From the NCBI RefSeq assembly GCF_025909975.1, contig NZ_JAPCIO010000003.1:62001-126000 (forward strand): a stretch of DNA of 64,000 bases, read 5' to 3'. The position numbers and the translations under genes were made by a program. Positions 1 through 6,617 of this stretch are shown in pieces. This stretch comes from Flavobacterium lacisediminis (lineage in GTDB: Bacteria; Bacteroidota; Bacteroidia; Flavobacteriales; Flavobacteriaceae). Below the pieces are notes generated by a model, which saw only the letters and a list, made by a program, of their open reading frames with translations, was not told the origin of the DNA and ran no database searches. Numbering within the stretch: position 1 is the first letter of the stretch; every line of letters starts with the position of its first letter.

Positions 1-2
1 TA

Positions 3-326
3 CTAGGACCTCCAAAATTTGTTTTTTATTCCTTGGTTATACTATTATTCACATCTATAATTTTTATTTTTATAAATTATAAATTTGGAATTTTAGGAAT
101 AGTAATTTCAATTTTAGGTTTTTATCTATCTTTTCGTTTTGGAAAAGAATTAGAAATTGGAACTTTAAAGGAGTTAGTAGAAAAAATAACTATCGAAAAT
201 TACCTTGCAGTCAGAACACAAAAAAATTCTGTAAATAAGTCTGAATTAAAAAAAGTAATAACAGATTGGTTTGTTGAAAATACTGGTATTGAAAAAGAAA
301 AATTGATAAACGCGACGTTCGAATAA
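3..326 (+). CDS. C-terminal part of a membrane protein of unknown function (5' truncated)
   Basis: The frame is open from the first bases of the window, so this is the 3' end of a gene that begins upstream; a TTG at position 33 is not a convincing start. The visible part begins LGPPKFVFYS. Two closely spaced hydrophobic segments follow (about residues 9-28 and 31-46), joined by a short NYKFG turn. A charged, lysine- and glutamate-rich cytoplasmic-looking tail of about 55 residues ends in ATFE. I do not recognise the family. The two-helix hairpin followed by a soluble tail could belong to a small sensor or transporter accessory protein, but nothing fixes this. Confidence 0.6.
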   Translation, partial: LGPPKFVFYSLVILLFTSIIFIFINYKFGILGIVISILGFYLSFRFGKELEIGTLKELVEKITIENYLAVRTQKNSVNKSELKKVITDWFVENTGIEKEKLINATFE

Positions 327-382
327 CAACAGCTAAAACAAACGTCACGCTTATGAACACAAAAAAGCATAAAAAAATATCA

Positions 383-558
383 TCCCTACAGGACTTACTA
401 ATCGTTGTGTTTATTTTTTACCCATATTGCGTTCCTACGGAGCTACCTATATCTCGTTCCTACGGAACTAAAAAAGTAATTACAACCGTTTGAAATGCCG
501 TTAGGCATGAAATATGGGTAACTTAAAGTAATATAGCTGGTAAAAATCCCGTTGGGAT
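383..558. repeat. REP-like array of five short hairpins
   Basis: Five small inverted repeats follow one another. TCC-ctaca-GGA is at 383-393, GTTCC-tac-GGAGC at 431-443 and GTTCC-tac-GGAAC at 456-468. ATGCC-gtta-GGCAT is at 495-508 and ATCCC-gtt-GGGAT at 546-558. The middle three are enclosed by an inverted pair, tacccatat (420-428) and atatgggta (512-520), so the block can fold as one cloverleaf-like structure. The layout resembles the REP/BIME elements mobilised by RAYT (IS200-like) transposases in Bacteroidetes. That link is an inference, since no RAYT gene is in the window. Confidence 0.55.
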
Positions 559-570
559 GGCATAAAAGAG

Positions 571-710
571 ATGCTTTCAGCATGACAAGATTGAGGATAA
601 ACTTTGTGTGCTTAGTGCCTTCTTTGTGCTCCTTGTGGTTAAAAATGATGCTTAACAGCATGACAAACTGGGCGTGATATGCGTTATGTGATGCTTCGTT
701 ACCTCAGCAT
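571..710. repeat. Three dispersed ATGCT...AGCATGACAA palindromes
   Basis: ATGCT-ttc-AGCAT is at 571-583, ATGCT-taac-AGCAT at 648-661 and ATGCT-(10 nt)-AGCAT at 691-710. Each is followed directly by 'gacaa'. The same element recurs at 3086-3098 and 3959-3980. The conserved stem and 3' flank with variable loop mark these as one repeat family. Confidence 0.65.
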
Positions 711-754
711 GACAAACTAAGTGGAAAAACTTTATCTTTAAACTAAAAAAGCAA

Positions 755-1411
755 ATGATGATAAAAAAAATATTACTCCTCCTAATCATTATATTTTCTT
801 TCCAAATTTCTGCACAAGAAAAGATGGATTCTATTATTCTTAGTGAGCAAAAAAAGTATTTTGAAATTGGAGAAAAAGCTTTAAAAAAAAGGAAAAGTCT
901 GAAAGCGTTAAATGCTTTTCATACTGTTTCTTATTTAAAAGATATCGATTCAGTACCAACAAATATGTACGAAATTCAAGCAAGAAAAAAGGTTGATTCG
1001 TTACTTCCTATTTTTCAAAAATTGGAAATAAAAAAATTAAAAGGAAAATGGAAATTAAAGCAACTTACCACCGAAAAACACAATTATGAATTCATCGAAA
1101 TAACAGATACTGAAATTTTGTTTTTTGATAAAAACTCAAACACTCCAATTAGAATTGAAAAAATAGAGTTTGCACCTTATGATGACACTGAGTTAATACT
1201 TCCTTTTTTGCAATTAATCTTTAAAAACAATGAAATTTGGGAATTTAATATTCGAAAAGTCAAAAAAGAAACTCGCTTATTGACTTATTTGGCAAGAGAT
1301 GAAAATGGTGTGAGCTACAATTTAGTAGACGATAGAGGAATCATAAAAGATCCTAAAGCAAGAAAAAAAGCTTATGAAGGAGAAATTAAGACCTATTATA
1401 CACTTGAGTAA
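755..1411 (+). CDS. Secreted protein of unknown function, lipocalin-like C-terminal half
   Basis: The protein has 218 residues. A Sec signal peptide with a long hydrophobic core (LLLLIIIFSFQISA, cleavage near AQ-EK) implies export. An N-terminal lysine-rich helical region (about 30-85) is followed by a segment opening with KLKGKWKL. That segment continues as alternating beta strands with ITDTEILFF and NEIWEFNIRK, a pattern reminiscent of lipocalin-like DUFs in Bacteroidetes. The family is not identified. It is the first of three same-strand genes for small exported proteins, and a TATCTTTA element at 733-740 is the likely promoter. Confidence 0.6.
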   Translation: MMIKKILLLLIIIFSFQISAQEKMDSIILSEQKKYFEIGEKALKKRKSLKALNAFHTVSYLKDIDSVPTNMYEIQARKKVDSLLPIFQKLEIKKLKGKWKLKQLTTEKHNYEFIEITDTEILFFDKNSNTPIRIEKIEFAPYDDTELILPFLQLIFKNNEIWEFNIRKVKKETRLLTYLARDENGVSYNLVDDRGIIKDPKARKKAYEGEIKTYYTLE

Positions 1412-1439
1412 GCCCAATAATTTTGTAAAAAAACAAACC

Positions 1440-2060
1440 ATGAGAAAACTAGTATTTCTATTTTTAATTTTTGTTGCTTGTAAAAACCAAACTTCAAACG
1501 ACAATCATTCACAAAAGGAAACTTCTGATTTAAAAAAAGAAACAAAAGATAGCGTTGAATATGATTTCCAAAAAGCAGAAGTAATGCTTGAAAAAGACAT
1601 TTTATTTAATGGAAAACTAACGCGTTTTTTTGATATTAAAGAATTTGAAAAAATATTTGGAAAAGCGGATAGCTTGGTTTTAATGTCTAAAGAAGAACCG
1701 TGTTCCTATATTTTTGAAAATAGTGATGGAAGCAAAGATGAAAATGACAAATACATTTACAAAAAAGGCTCAAGATTTGAAAACTCAAAGAATCAAGTAG
1801 CCGTTGATGAATTTAGATTTACTGATGGTAATTTTATCATGTACAAAGGAACAAAATTGTCAGCTGATACAACAATTGAAGATTTGAAAAAACTTTTTCC
1901 ATATGCTATTCAAAACATGAATAAAATTGATGTGTACAATGAAGGAGAATTAGATTATATTAATTTGAGAGAAGATGCTGAAAATATTTCGGATGGTCAT
2001 ATCAATATTTTCTTCAAAAATGGCAAACTTTACTTTATGCATTGGTGGTTTCCGTGCTAG
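1440..2060 (+). CDS. Predicted lipoprotein of unknown function
   Basis: The start at the ATG of 1440 is preferred over an in-frame ATG at 1374, because the latter lies inside the upstream gene and would place 22 polar residues before the signal peptide. From 1440 the product starts MRKLVFLFLIFVACKNQ, a lipoprotein signal with lipobox FVAC, so the mature Cys would be lipidated and envelope-anchored. A Ser/Lys/Glu-rich linker follows. A 150-residue domain contains EEPCSYIFENSDGS and a terminal aromatic stretch ending HWWFPC. No known family is recognised. The gene lies 28 bp after the preceding secreted-protein gene and 14 bp before the next, so it is probably co-transcribed. Confidence 0.6.
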   Translation: MRKLVFLFLIFVACKNQTSNDNHSQKETSDLKKETKDSVEYDFQKAEVMLEKDILFNGKLTRFFDIKEFEKIFGKADSLVLMSKEEPCSYIFENSDGSKDENDKYIYKKGSRFENSKNQVAVDEFRFTDGNFIMYKGTKLSADTTIEDLKKLFPYAIQNMNKIDVYNEGELDYINLREDAENISDGHINIFFKNGKLYFMHWWFPC

Positions 2061-2074
2061 ATTAACTTAAAAAA

Positions 2075-2692
2075 ATGAAAATGAAATTTCTTTTAATCGC
2101 AACCTTTTTTTTCACCTATTCAATTTGTGCTCAAAGTCGACAAATTAGTATTGATTTGTATTTGTCAAATAATCAAAAAGGCTTTTTAATTAAAATAACA
2201 GAACAAAAAGAAAAACTTTTTATTGAATATAAATTGTTAGATAGTGTTTCAAATAAACTTTATCAAGATAAAAAGTATAATAGAATATTACGAAAGATTA
2301 ATAACATTGCTTCAAACCCTGAGGAAACAAAAACATTAGAAAAATATATTTATGAACTAAATTTAATAAAAGAAAAATACTCATATTACAAAACAGATTC
2401 TCTTTTGATTCCTTTTTCTGAAAATGGAATCTATTATAATGATTTTAATAATTTATTTAACACTCATAAAGATGTTTTAATTAATAAAAGAAAACCTCAC
2501 ATCGTGTTAGATAGTAATAGAAATATGAGCTTTACTTTAAAAACTAAAGATCAAATTCAAATTATTGCAATACCATCACCAACTGAAAAAAGTCATCCAA
2601 TATTGATTTCATTCCTAAAAAACACATTTGATTTATATCGAAAACAAAAACAAAACGATTTTCTAAAAGAAGAATACATTTATAATTATTAA
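2075..2692 (+). CDS. Secreted protein of unknown function
   Basis: The protein has 205 residues with a Sec signal peptide (MKMKFLLIATFFFTYSICAQ, cleavage near CAQ). The mature part is Lys/Asn/Tyr-rich and predicted mostly helical up to about residue 120. It contains the segment LLIPFSENGIYYNDFNN and ends in a charged helix. No catalytic motif is visible and no family is recognised. Its stop codon abuts the stop of the convergent gene on the other strand with no gap. It is the last of the three-gene run of small envelope proteins, which may form one operon. Confidence 0.55.
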   Translation: MKMKFLLIATFFFTYSICAQSRQISIDLYLSNNQKGFLIKITEQKEKLFIEYKLLDSVSNKLYQDKKYNRILRKINNIASNPEETKTLEKYIYELNLIKEKYSYYKTDSLLIPFSENGIYYNDFNNLFNTHKDVLINKRKPHIVLDSNRNMSFTLKTKDQIQIIAIPSPTEKSHPILISFLKNTFDLYRKQKQNDFLKEEYIYNY

Positions 2693-2980
2693 CTAAAACT
2701 CGTATTCTCTTTCCACTTTAGCAATTCTAACTTTGTAATTTTTGTACCAAGTGGTTTTACCTTTTTCTTGTGCTTCTAAATGTTCCATATTGGCTTTCCA
2801 GTTTTTTATGGCTTCTAAACTTTCCCAATACGAAACGGTAATTCCAATTTCGCTTCGAGCGCTTTCCATGCCTATAAATCCAGGTTGGGCTTTGGCTAAT
2901 TCCACCATTTTAATTGCCATTTCGGCATAACCGGCTTCTACTTCGGTTCTGGTAGAGGTAAAAATTACTGCGTAATACAT
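2693..2980 (-). CDS. Antibiotic biosynthesis monooxygenase (ABM)-fold protein
   Basis: This is a 95-residue single-domain protein with the dimeric alpha/beta-barrel (ABM) pattern. An opening strand YAVIFTSTR is followed by helix EMAIKMVELAKAQPGFIG, then the strand ITVSYWESLEAIKNW and a His/Glu-rich helix before YKNYKVRIAKVEREYEF. PGFIGMES and SYWESLEAIKNW are typical of this superfamily, which includes quinol monooxygenases, heme-degrading enzymes and many small stress proteins. The substrate cannot be told from sequence. It is a single gene, convergent with the secreted-protein cluster. Confidence 0.8.
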   Translation of the reverse strand: MYYAVIFTSTRTEVEAGYAEMAIKMVELAKAQPGFIGMESARSEIGITVSYWESLEAIKNWKANMEHLEAQEKGKTTWYKNYKVRIAKVEREYEF

Positions 2981-3085
2981 GATTAAATTTTTAAATTATC
3001 GAATCGCTAATGTTTACTATGTTAAGTGCAACGCCTAAAATTATAGACAAAGTATTTCTATTGTGACTATGTGTTTAAACAAGAG

Positions 3086-3098
3086 ATGCTTTCAGCAT
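3086..3098. repeat. ATGCT...AGCAT palindrome
   Basis: ATGCT-ttc-AGCAT is preceded by 'gag' and followed by 'gacaaacta', the same 21-base context as the copy at 571. It lies between the ABM gene and mazG. Confidence 0.6.
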
Positions 3099-3116
3099 GA
3101 CAAACTAAACGTTAAA

Positions 3117-3154
3117 ACTGAACACTGCGACTGAACACTGAGACTGAACACTAC
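3117..3154. repeat. Three tandem copies of an actgaacactg unit
   Basis: The 12-13-bp unit actgaacactgmg is repeated three times and runs into the stop codon of mazG (tag on the minus strand at 3151-3153). A related, more degenerate copy (ctgaacactgaatactg) lies at 4590-4606, just after def. Both sit directly 3' of a minus-strand gene. Confidence 0.6.
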
Positions 3155-3924
3155 AACTTCTTCGCTTCTTCCCAAAAAACATCCATTTCTGCTAATGTCA
3201 TGTCCATTAAAGGTTTGCCTAATTCGGTGGCTTTGCTTTCTAAATATTGGAAACGTTTGATGAATTTTTTATTCGTGCGTTCTAAGGCGTCTTCTGGGTT
3301 TACTTTTAAGAATCTGGCGTAATTTATCATGGAGAACAAAACATCGCCAAATTCGGCTTCTATTTTGTCTTGATTGCCGGCTTTTACCTCAACTTGGAGT
3401 TCGTTTAGTTCTTCTTGCACTTTATCCCAAACTTGGTGCGGTTCTTCCCAATCAAATCCAACGCCTTTTACCTTATCTTGAATGCGACTTGCTTTTACTA
3501 ACGCCGGTAAACTTTTAGGCACGCCTTCTAAAACTGATTTCTTACCTTCTTTCAATTTTAGTTTTTCCCAATTTTGCTTTACTTCTTCTTCATCAGCCAC
3601 TACCACATCGCCATAAATATGTGGATGACGATCGATTAATTTATCACAAATGGAATTCGCTACATCGCCAATATCAAAAGCATTGGTTTCGCTACCAATT
3701 TTAGCATAAAACACAATGTGTAACAAAACGTCGCCCAACTCTTTCTTAATTTCTTCCAAATCATTATCTAAAATGGCATCGCCTAATTCATAGGTTTCTT
3801 CAATCGTTAAATGACGTAGACTTTCTAGCGTTTGCTTTTTATCCCACGGACATTTTTCGCGCAAATCGTCCATAATATCTAAAAGGCGGTTGAAAGCTTG
3901 TAGTTGTTGTTGGCGTGTGTTCAT
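3151..3924 (-). CDS. mazG: Nucleoside triphosphate pyrophosphohydrolase MazG
   Basis: The protein has 257 residues, the usual full length of two-domain MazG. It hydrolyses (d)NTPs to NMP and pyrophosphate and is thought to clean nucleotide pools. The N-terminal domain opens with the family hallmark LREKCPWDKKQTLESLRHLT. The EExxE..ExxD metal-binding pattern follows (EETYELGDAI...LEEIKKELGDVLLHIVF). The second domain repeats it (VQEELNELQVEV...EAEFGDVLFSMINYAR). The gene is monocistronic on the minus strand, with repeat elements on both sides. Confidence 0.95.
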   Translation of the reverse strand: MNTRQQQLQAFNRLLDIMDDLREKCPWDKKQTLESLRHLTIEETYELGDAILDNDLEEIKKELGDVLLHIVFYAKIGSETNAFDIGDVANSICDKLIDRHPHIYGDVVVADEEEVKQNWEKLKLKEGKKSVLEGVPKSLPALVKASRIQDKVKGVGFDWEEPHQVWDKVQEELNELQVEVKAGNQDKIEAEFGDVLFSMINYARFLKVNPEDALERTNKKFIKRFQYLESKATELGKPLMDMTLAEMDVFWEEAKKL

Positions 3925-3958
3925 AGTCGGTTGTCTGTTGTTTGTTATCGGTTTAGAG

Positions 3959-3980
3959 ATGCTGAAAACGAGTTCAGCAT
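3959..3980. repeat. ATGCTGAA...TTCAGCAT palindrome upstream of mazG
   Basis: An 8-bp perfect inverted repeat with a 6-nt loop, followed by 'gacaaagtag', is the longest-stem member of the family seen at 571-710 and 3086. It sits in the mazG 5' region and could also form a hairpin in the transcript arriving from the gene upstream on the minus strand. Confidence 0.6.
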
Positions 3981-4002
3981 GACAAAGTAGATGTAAAAAT
4001 AA

Positions 4003-4031
4003 AAAATCCCACGTGGAAAACGCAGGATTTT
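4003..4031 (-). terminator. Rho-independent terminator after the DUF5606 gene
   Basis: Read on the minus strand, AAAATCCTGCGT pairs with ACGTGGGATTTT around the loop TTTCC (12-bp stem with two G-T pairs). A T-rich run (TTATTTTT) follows. It lies 22 bp past the stop codon of the DUF5606 gene. Confidence 0.75.
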
Positions 4032-4052
4032 AAAGTATAATTTTTCCAATGC

Positions 4053-4487
4053 TTATTCAGCAGCTGGTGTTTCTTCTTCTTGTTTGATTTCTTTAGATAA
4101 CGCTTCTAATGAAACGAAACCTTTAGGCTGTAACAAATTGTACCAATTTAAGATTTTTTTGATGTCAGATGTATATACTCTGTCTTCGTCAAATTCTGGT
4201 AAAATTTCTCTGAAGTAGGCTTTTAATTTCGCATCATCTTCTTTGTGAGACATTGCTAAACCGTCGTTTTCTTTCGTAGCAATTGCTTTGAAAACTTCTG
4301 CTAAACGCACTTCTTCTGAATACGTATAAACCGCAATTTCTGATAACAAACTTACGTTAGCTCTCATTCCTACAGTTATCTTTTTTCCGTCTAATAAAGA
4401 TTCGGCAACAAATCCTGTACGTGTTTGAATTTTTAATTCATATAAACCTGGTTTCCCAGAAATAGCTAATATTTTTTGAATGCTCAT
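4053..4487 (-). CDS. DUF5606 family protein
   Basis: This is a 144-residue soluble protein of a Bacteroidetes-restricted family. It opens IQKILAISGKPGLYELK and has a small beta-rich N-terminal domain (to about 60) and a C-terminal helical domain with SDIKKILNWYNLLQ, ending in an acidic tail. The function is unknown. It is a single gene immediately downstream (minus strand) of def, with its own -7 element (TATATTTG, minus strand, 4510-4517) and its own terminator. Confidence 0.85.
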   Translation of the reverse strand: MSIQKILAISGKPGLYELKIQTRTGFVAESLLDGKKITVGMRANVSLLSEIAVYTYSEEVRLAEVFKAIATKENDGLAMSHKEDDAKLKAYFREILPEFDEDRVYTSDIKKILNWYNLLQPKGFVSLEALSKEIKQEEETPAAE

Positions 4488-4509
4488 GTTTCTTACTTAT
4501 TAAGGTTGG

Positions 4510-4517
4510 CAAATATA
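4510..4517 (-). promoter_or_regulatory. -7 promoter element of the DUF5606 gene
   Basis: TATATTTG on the minus strand matches the Bacteroidetes -7 consensus TAnnTTTG. It lies 23 bp before the ATG at 4487. No clear TTG -33 element was found. Confidence 0.55.
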
Positions 4518-4615
4518 TTATTTTAAAGTAAAAAGTGAAAAGTAAAAAGTAAAAAGTTTAAAGAAACTAAACAAGTTTAACTGAATACTAAAAACTGAAC
4601 ACTGAATACTGCAAA

Positions 4616-5203
4616 TTAACGTCCTTTTTTGTTTACGTACTTCATTTTATAATCGGGTCTTGCTTTACCATCCATAATGTTTTGCAATTTCTTCCCAATT
4701 AACTTCTTTTTCAGCATCGATAAGTGATCGGTAAATAAAATTCCTTCGATGTGATCGTACTCATGTTGGATAACACGCGCGATTAAACCGTCGTACACTT
4801 CTGTTTTCTTATTGAAATCTTCGTCAAAATATTCAATCGTAATCGTATCATGACGAAAAACATCTTCACGCACATCTGGAATACTCAAACAACCTTCGTT
4901 GAATCCCCAAATATCACCTTCTTCTTTGATGATTTTTGCATTGATGAATGTCTTTTTAAAATCTTTCATTAAAGCCGCTTCTTCTTTAGAAACGTCATCA
5001 CTATCGCTAAAAGGTTCGGTATCTACAATGAACAAACGAATAGGTAACCCAACTTGTGGAGCCGCCAAACCAACGCCATGCGCATGATACATAGTGTCAT
5101 ACATATTAGCAATCGTTTCTTTGAGATTCGGATATTCAGGAGTAATGTCCTCTCCTACTTTACGTAAAACTGGTTCTCCGTATCCGTATATTGGTAAAAT
5201 CAT
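4616..5203 (-). CDS. def: Peptide deformylase
   Basis: This metalloenzyme removes the formyl group from the N-terminal Met of nascent proteins. All three signature motifs are present: GVGLAAPQ (about residue 43), EGCLSIP (about 103, with the metal-ligand Cys) and QHEYDHIEG (about 146), the HExxH metal site with catalytic Glu. The 195-residue length fits the family. A TACTTTTG promoter element at 5261-5268, in the ruvX-def gap, suggests def is also transcribed independently of the upstream ruvX gene. Confidence 0.97.
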   Translation of the reverse strand: MILPIYGYGEPVLRKVGEDITPEYPNLKETIANMYDTMYHAHGVGLAAPQVGLPIRLFIVDTEPFSDSDDVSKEEAALMKDFKKTFINAKIIKEEGDIWGFNEGCLSIPDVREDVFRHDTITIEYFDEDFNKKTEVYDGLIARVIQHEYDHIEGILFTDHLSMLKKKLIGKKLQNIMDGKARPDYKMKYVNKKGR

Positions 5204-5260
5204 CTTGTAAATTTTATTATTGGTAAACTTAAAATCGGAATTGTTACATCAAATTCCGTG

Positions 5261-5268
5261 CAAAAGTA
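5261..5268 (-). promoter_or_regulatory. -7 promoter element of def
   Basis: TACTTTTG on the minus strand matches TAnnTTTG. It starts directly after the stop codon of ruvX and about 58 bp before the def ATG, giving def a leader of roughly 50 nt. Confidence 0.55.
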
Positions 5269-5682
5269 CTATTTTTTATAATGTAAATAATCTTGAAGCA
5301 TAATTGTTGCGGCAATTTCGTCTACCAAAGCTTTATTTTGTCGATGTTTCTTTTTTAAACCGCTATCAATCATGGTTTGGAATGCCATTTTGGAAGTAAA
5401 ACGTTCGTCTACTCTATCCACTGGCATTTCTGGAAAAGCTACTTGAAATTTAGCCACAAAAGCATTGATGATTTCGGCACTTTGCGAAGGTGTTCCATCC
5501 ATTTGTTTGGGTTCGCCTACGATTACGCAGGCTACTTTCTCTTTAGAAAAATAGTCTTTTAAAAAAGCAATTGCCGTTTCGGATGGAATAGTGGTTAACC
5601 CAAAAGCTATCATCTGCATTTCATCGGTAACGGCAATTCCTGTTCTTTTGATTCCGTAATCTATGGCTAATATTCTTGACAT
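5269..5682 (-). CDS. ruvX: YqgF-family nuclease (putative Holliday junction resolvase RuvX)
   Basis: This is a 137-residue RNase H-fold protein. The first strand carries the catalytic Asp in ILAIDYGIKRTGIAVTD. VGEPKQMDG and DERFTSKMA follow, and the C-terminal acidic residue is in VDEIAATIMLQDYL. The family member YqgF/RuvX is essential and has been linked to 16S rRNA maturation as well as to Holliday-junction resolution. A minus-strand -7 element (TATTTTTG) lies at 5695-5702. Confidence 0.93.
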   Translation of the reverse strand: MSRILAIDYGIKRTGIAVTDEMQMIAFGLTTIPSETAIAFLKDYFSKEKVACVIVGEPKQMDGTPSQSAEIINAFVAKFQVAFPEMPVDRVDERFTSKMAFQTMIDSGLKKKHRQNKALVDEIAATIMLQDYLHYKK

Positions 5683-5694
5683 TTTATTTTTTTA

Positions 5695-5702
5695 CAAAAA
5701 TA
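5695..5702 (-). promoter_or_regulatory. -7 promoter element of ruvX
   Basis: TATTTTTG on the minus strand fits TAnnTTTG and lies 12 bp before the ATG. No well-spaced TTG is seen upstream. Confidence 0.5.
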
Positions 5703-5749
5703 ACGCATTTGTTTAACAAAATAGGCACCAAACTTTAAACTATTGATTT

Positions 5750-5777
5750 TTGCTTTCAAACAAATGATTTATCTTTG
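5750..5777 (+). promoter_or_regulatory. Promoter of dapD (TTG-N17-TATCTTTG)
   Basis: A TTG at 5750-5752 (-33) is followed after 17 bp by TATCTTTG at 5770-5777 (-7). This is a good match to the Bacteroidetes sigma-ABfr-type promoter. The ATG follows 20 bp later. Confidence 0.7.
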
Positions 5778-5797
5778 CATCACAAATTTTAACAATC

Positions 5798-6613
5798 ATG
5801 ACCAATTTACAAGCTACAATAGAACAAGCATGGGAAAATCGTGCTTTATTACAAGAAGAAACTACGCAAAAAGCTATCAGAGAAGTTATCGAATTATTAG
5901 ATAGCGGAAAACTTCGTGTTGCTGAACCAGTTGAAAATGGCTGGCAAGTAAACGAATGGGTTAAAAAAGCAGTAGTGATGTACTTCCCTATTCAAAAAAT
6001 GGAAACTTGGGAATCGGGTATTTTTGAATATCATGATAAAATGTTGTTGAAACGCAATTATGCAGAAAAAGGTATTCGTGTGGTTCCAAATGCTGTAGCA
6101 AGATATGGCGCTTATATTTCAAGTGGTGTAATTTTAATGCCAAGTTATGTAAACATTGGTGCATATGTAGATGAAGGTACAATGGTAGATACTTGGGCAA
6201 CCGTAGGAAGTTGTGCGCAAATTGGAAAACATGTTCACCTTTCTGGTGGTGTTGGAATTGGTGGCGTTTTAGAACCATTACAAGCCGCTCCAGTAATTAT
6301 TGAAGATGGTGCTTTCATCGGTTCAAGATGTATTGTTGTAGAAGGTGTTCATGTTGGAAAAGAAGCAGTTTTAGGTGCGAACGTATGTTTGACAGGTTCT
6401 ACCAAAATTATTGATGTTACAGGCGATGAGCCGATAGAATACAAAGGAGTTGTTCCGGCTCGTTCGGTAGTAATTCCAGGAAGTTATACTAAGAAGTTCC
6501 CAGCGGGAGATTATCAAGTGCCTTGTGCAATTATCATCGGACAAAGAAAACCTTCAACCGATTTGAAGACTTCTTTAAATGATGCCTTAAGGGAATATAA
6601 CGTAGCCGTTTAG
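5798..6613 (+). CDS. dapD: 2,3,4,5-tetrahydropyridine-2,6-dicarboxylate N-succinyltransferase
   Basis: The 271-residue protein has the usual DapD length. It transfers succinyl from succinyl-CoA to tetrahydrodipicolinate in the lysine/meso-diaminopimelate pathway, which feeds peptidoglycan. An N-terminal helical domain (LQATIEQAWENRALL) is followed by the left-handed beta-helix hexapeptide repeats (YVNIGAYVDEGTMVDTW, GVGIGGVLEPLQAAPVIIED, VLGANVCLTGSTKI). The C-terminal segment includes PCAIIIGQRKPSTDLK. A strong promoter lies directly upstream. The GT9 gene starts 4 bp after the stop and is probably co-transcribed. Confidence 0.97.
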   Translation: MTNLQATIEQAWENRALLQEETTQKAIREVIELLDSGKLRVAEPVENGWQVNEWVKKAVVMYFPIQKMETWESGIFEYHDKMLLKRNYAEKGIRVVPNAVARYGAYISSGVILMPSYVNIGAYVDEGTMVDTWATVGSCAQIGKHVHLSGGVGIGGVLEPLQAAPVIIEDGAFIGSRCIVVEGVHVGKEAVLGANVCLTGSTKIIDVTGDEPIEYKGVVPARSVVIPGSYTKKFPAGDYQVPCAIIIGQRKPSTDLKTSLNDALREYNVAV

Positions 6614-6617
6614 ATAA

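Larger units (their letters stand above)
327..754. other. 428-bp intergenic stretch made of short palindromic repeats
   Basis: No credible gene is seen here; the minus-strand open frame at 443-661 is repeat-derived. The stretch holds five short hairpins at 383-558 and three ATGCT...AGCAT palindromes at 571-710. Between them, at about 606-643, lies a low-complexity segment rich in the words 'cttagtgcc' and 'ctttgtg'. A near-consensus -7 element (TATCTTTA) lies at 733-740, before the secreted-protein gene at 755. Confidence 0.7.

Noticed and set aside
443-661. Minus-strand open frame of 72 codons in the first intergenic region
   Set aside because: It is made of the palindromic repeats and low-complexity words, has no recognisable protein pattern and no promoter.
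5988-6278. Minus-strand frame of 96 codons inside dapD
   Set aside because: It is antisense to a conserved enzyme, rich in His/Leu from reverse reading, with no independent signal.
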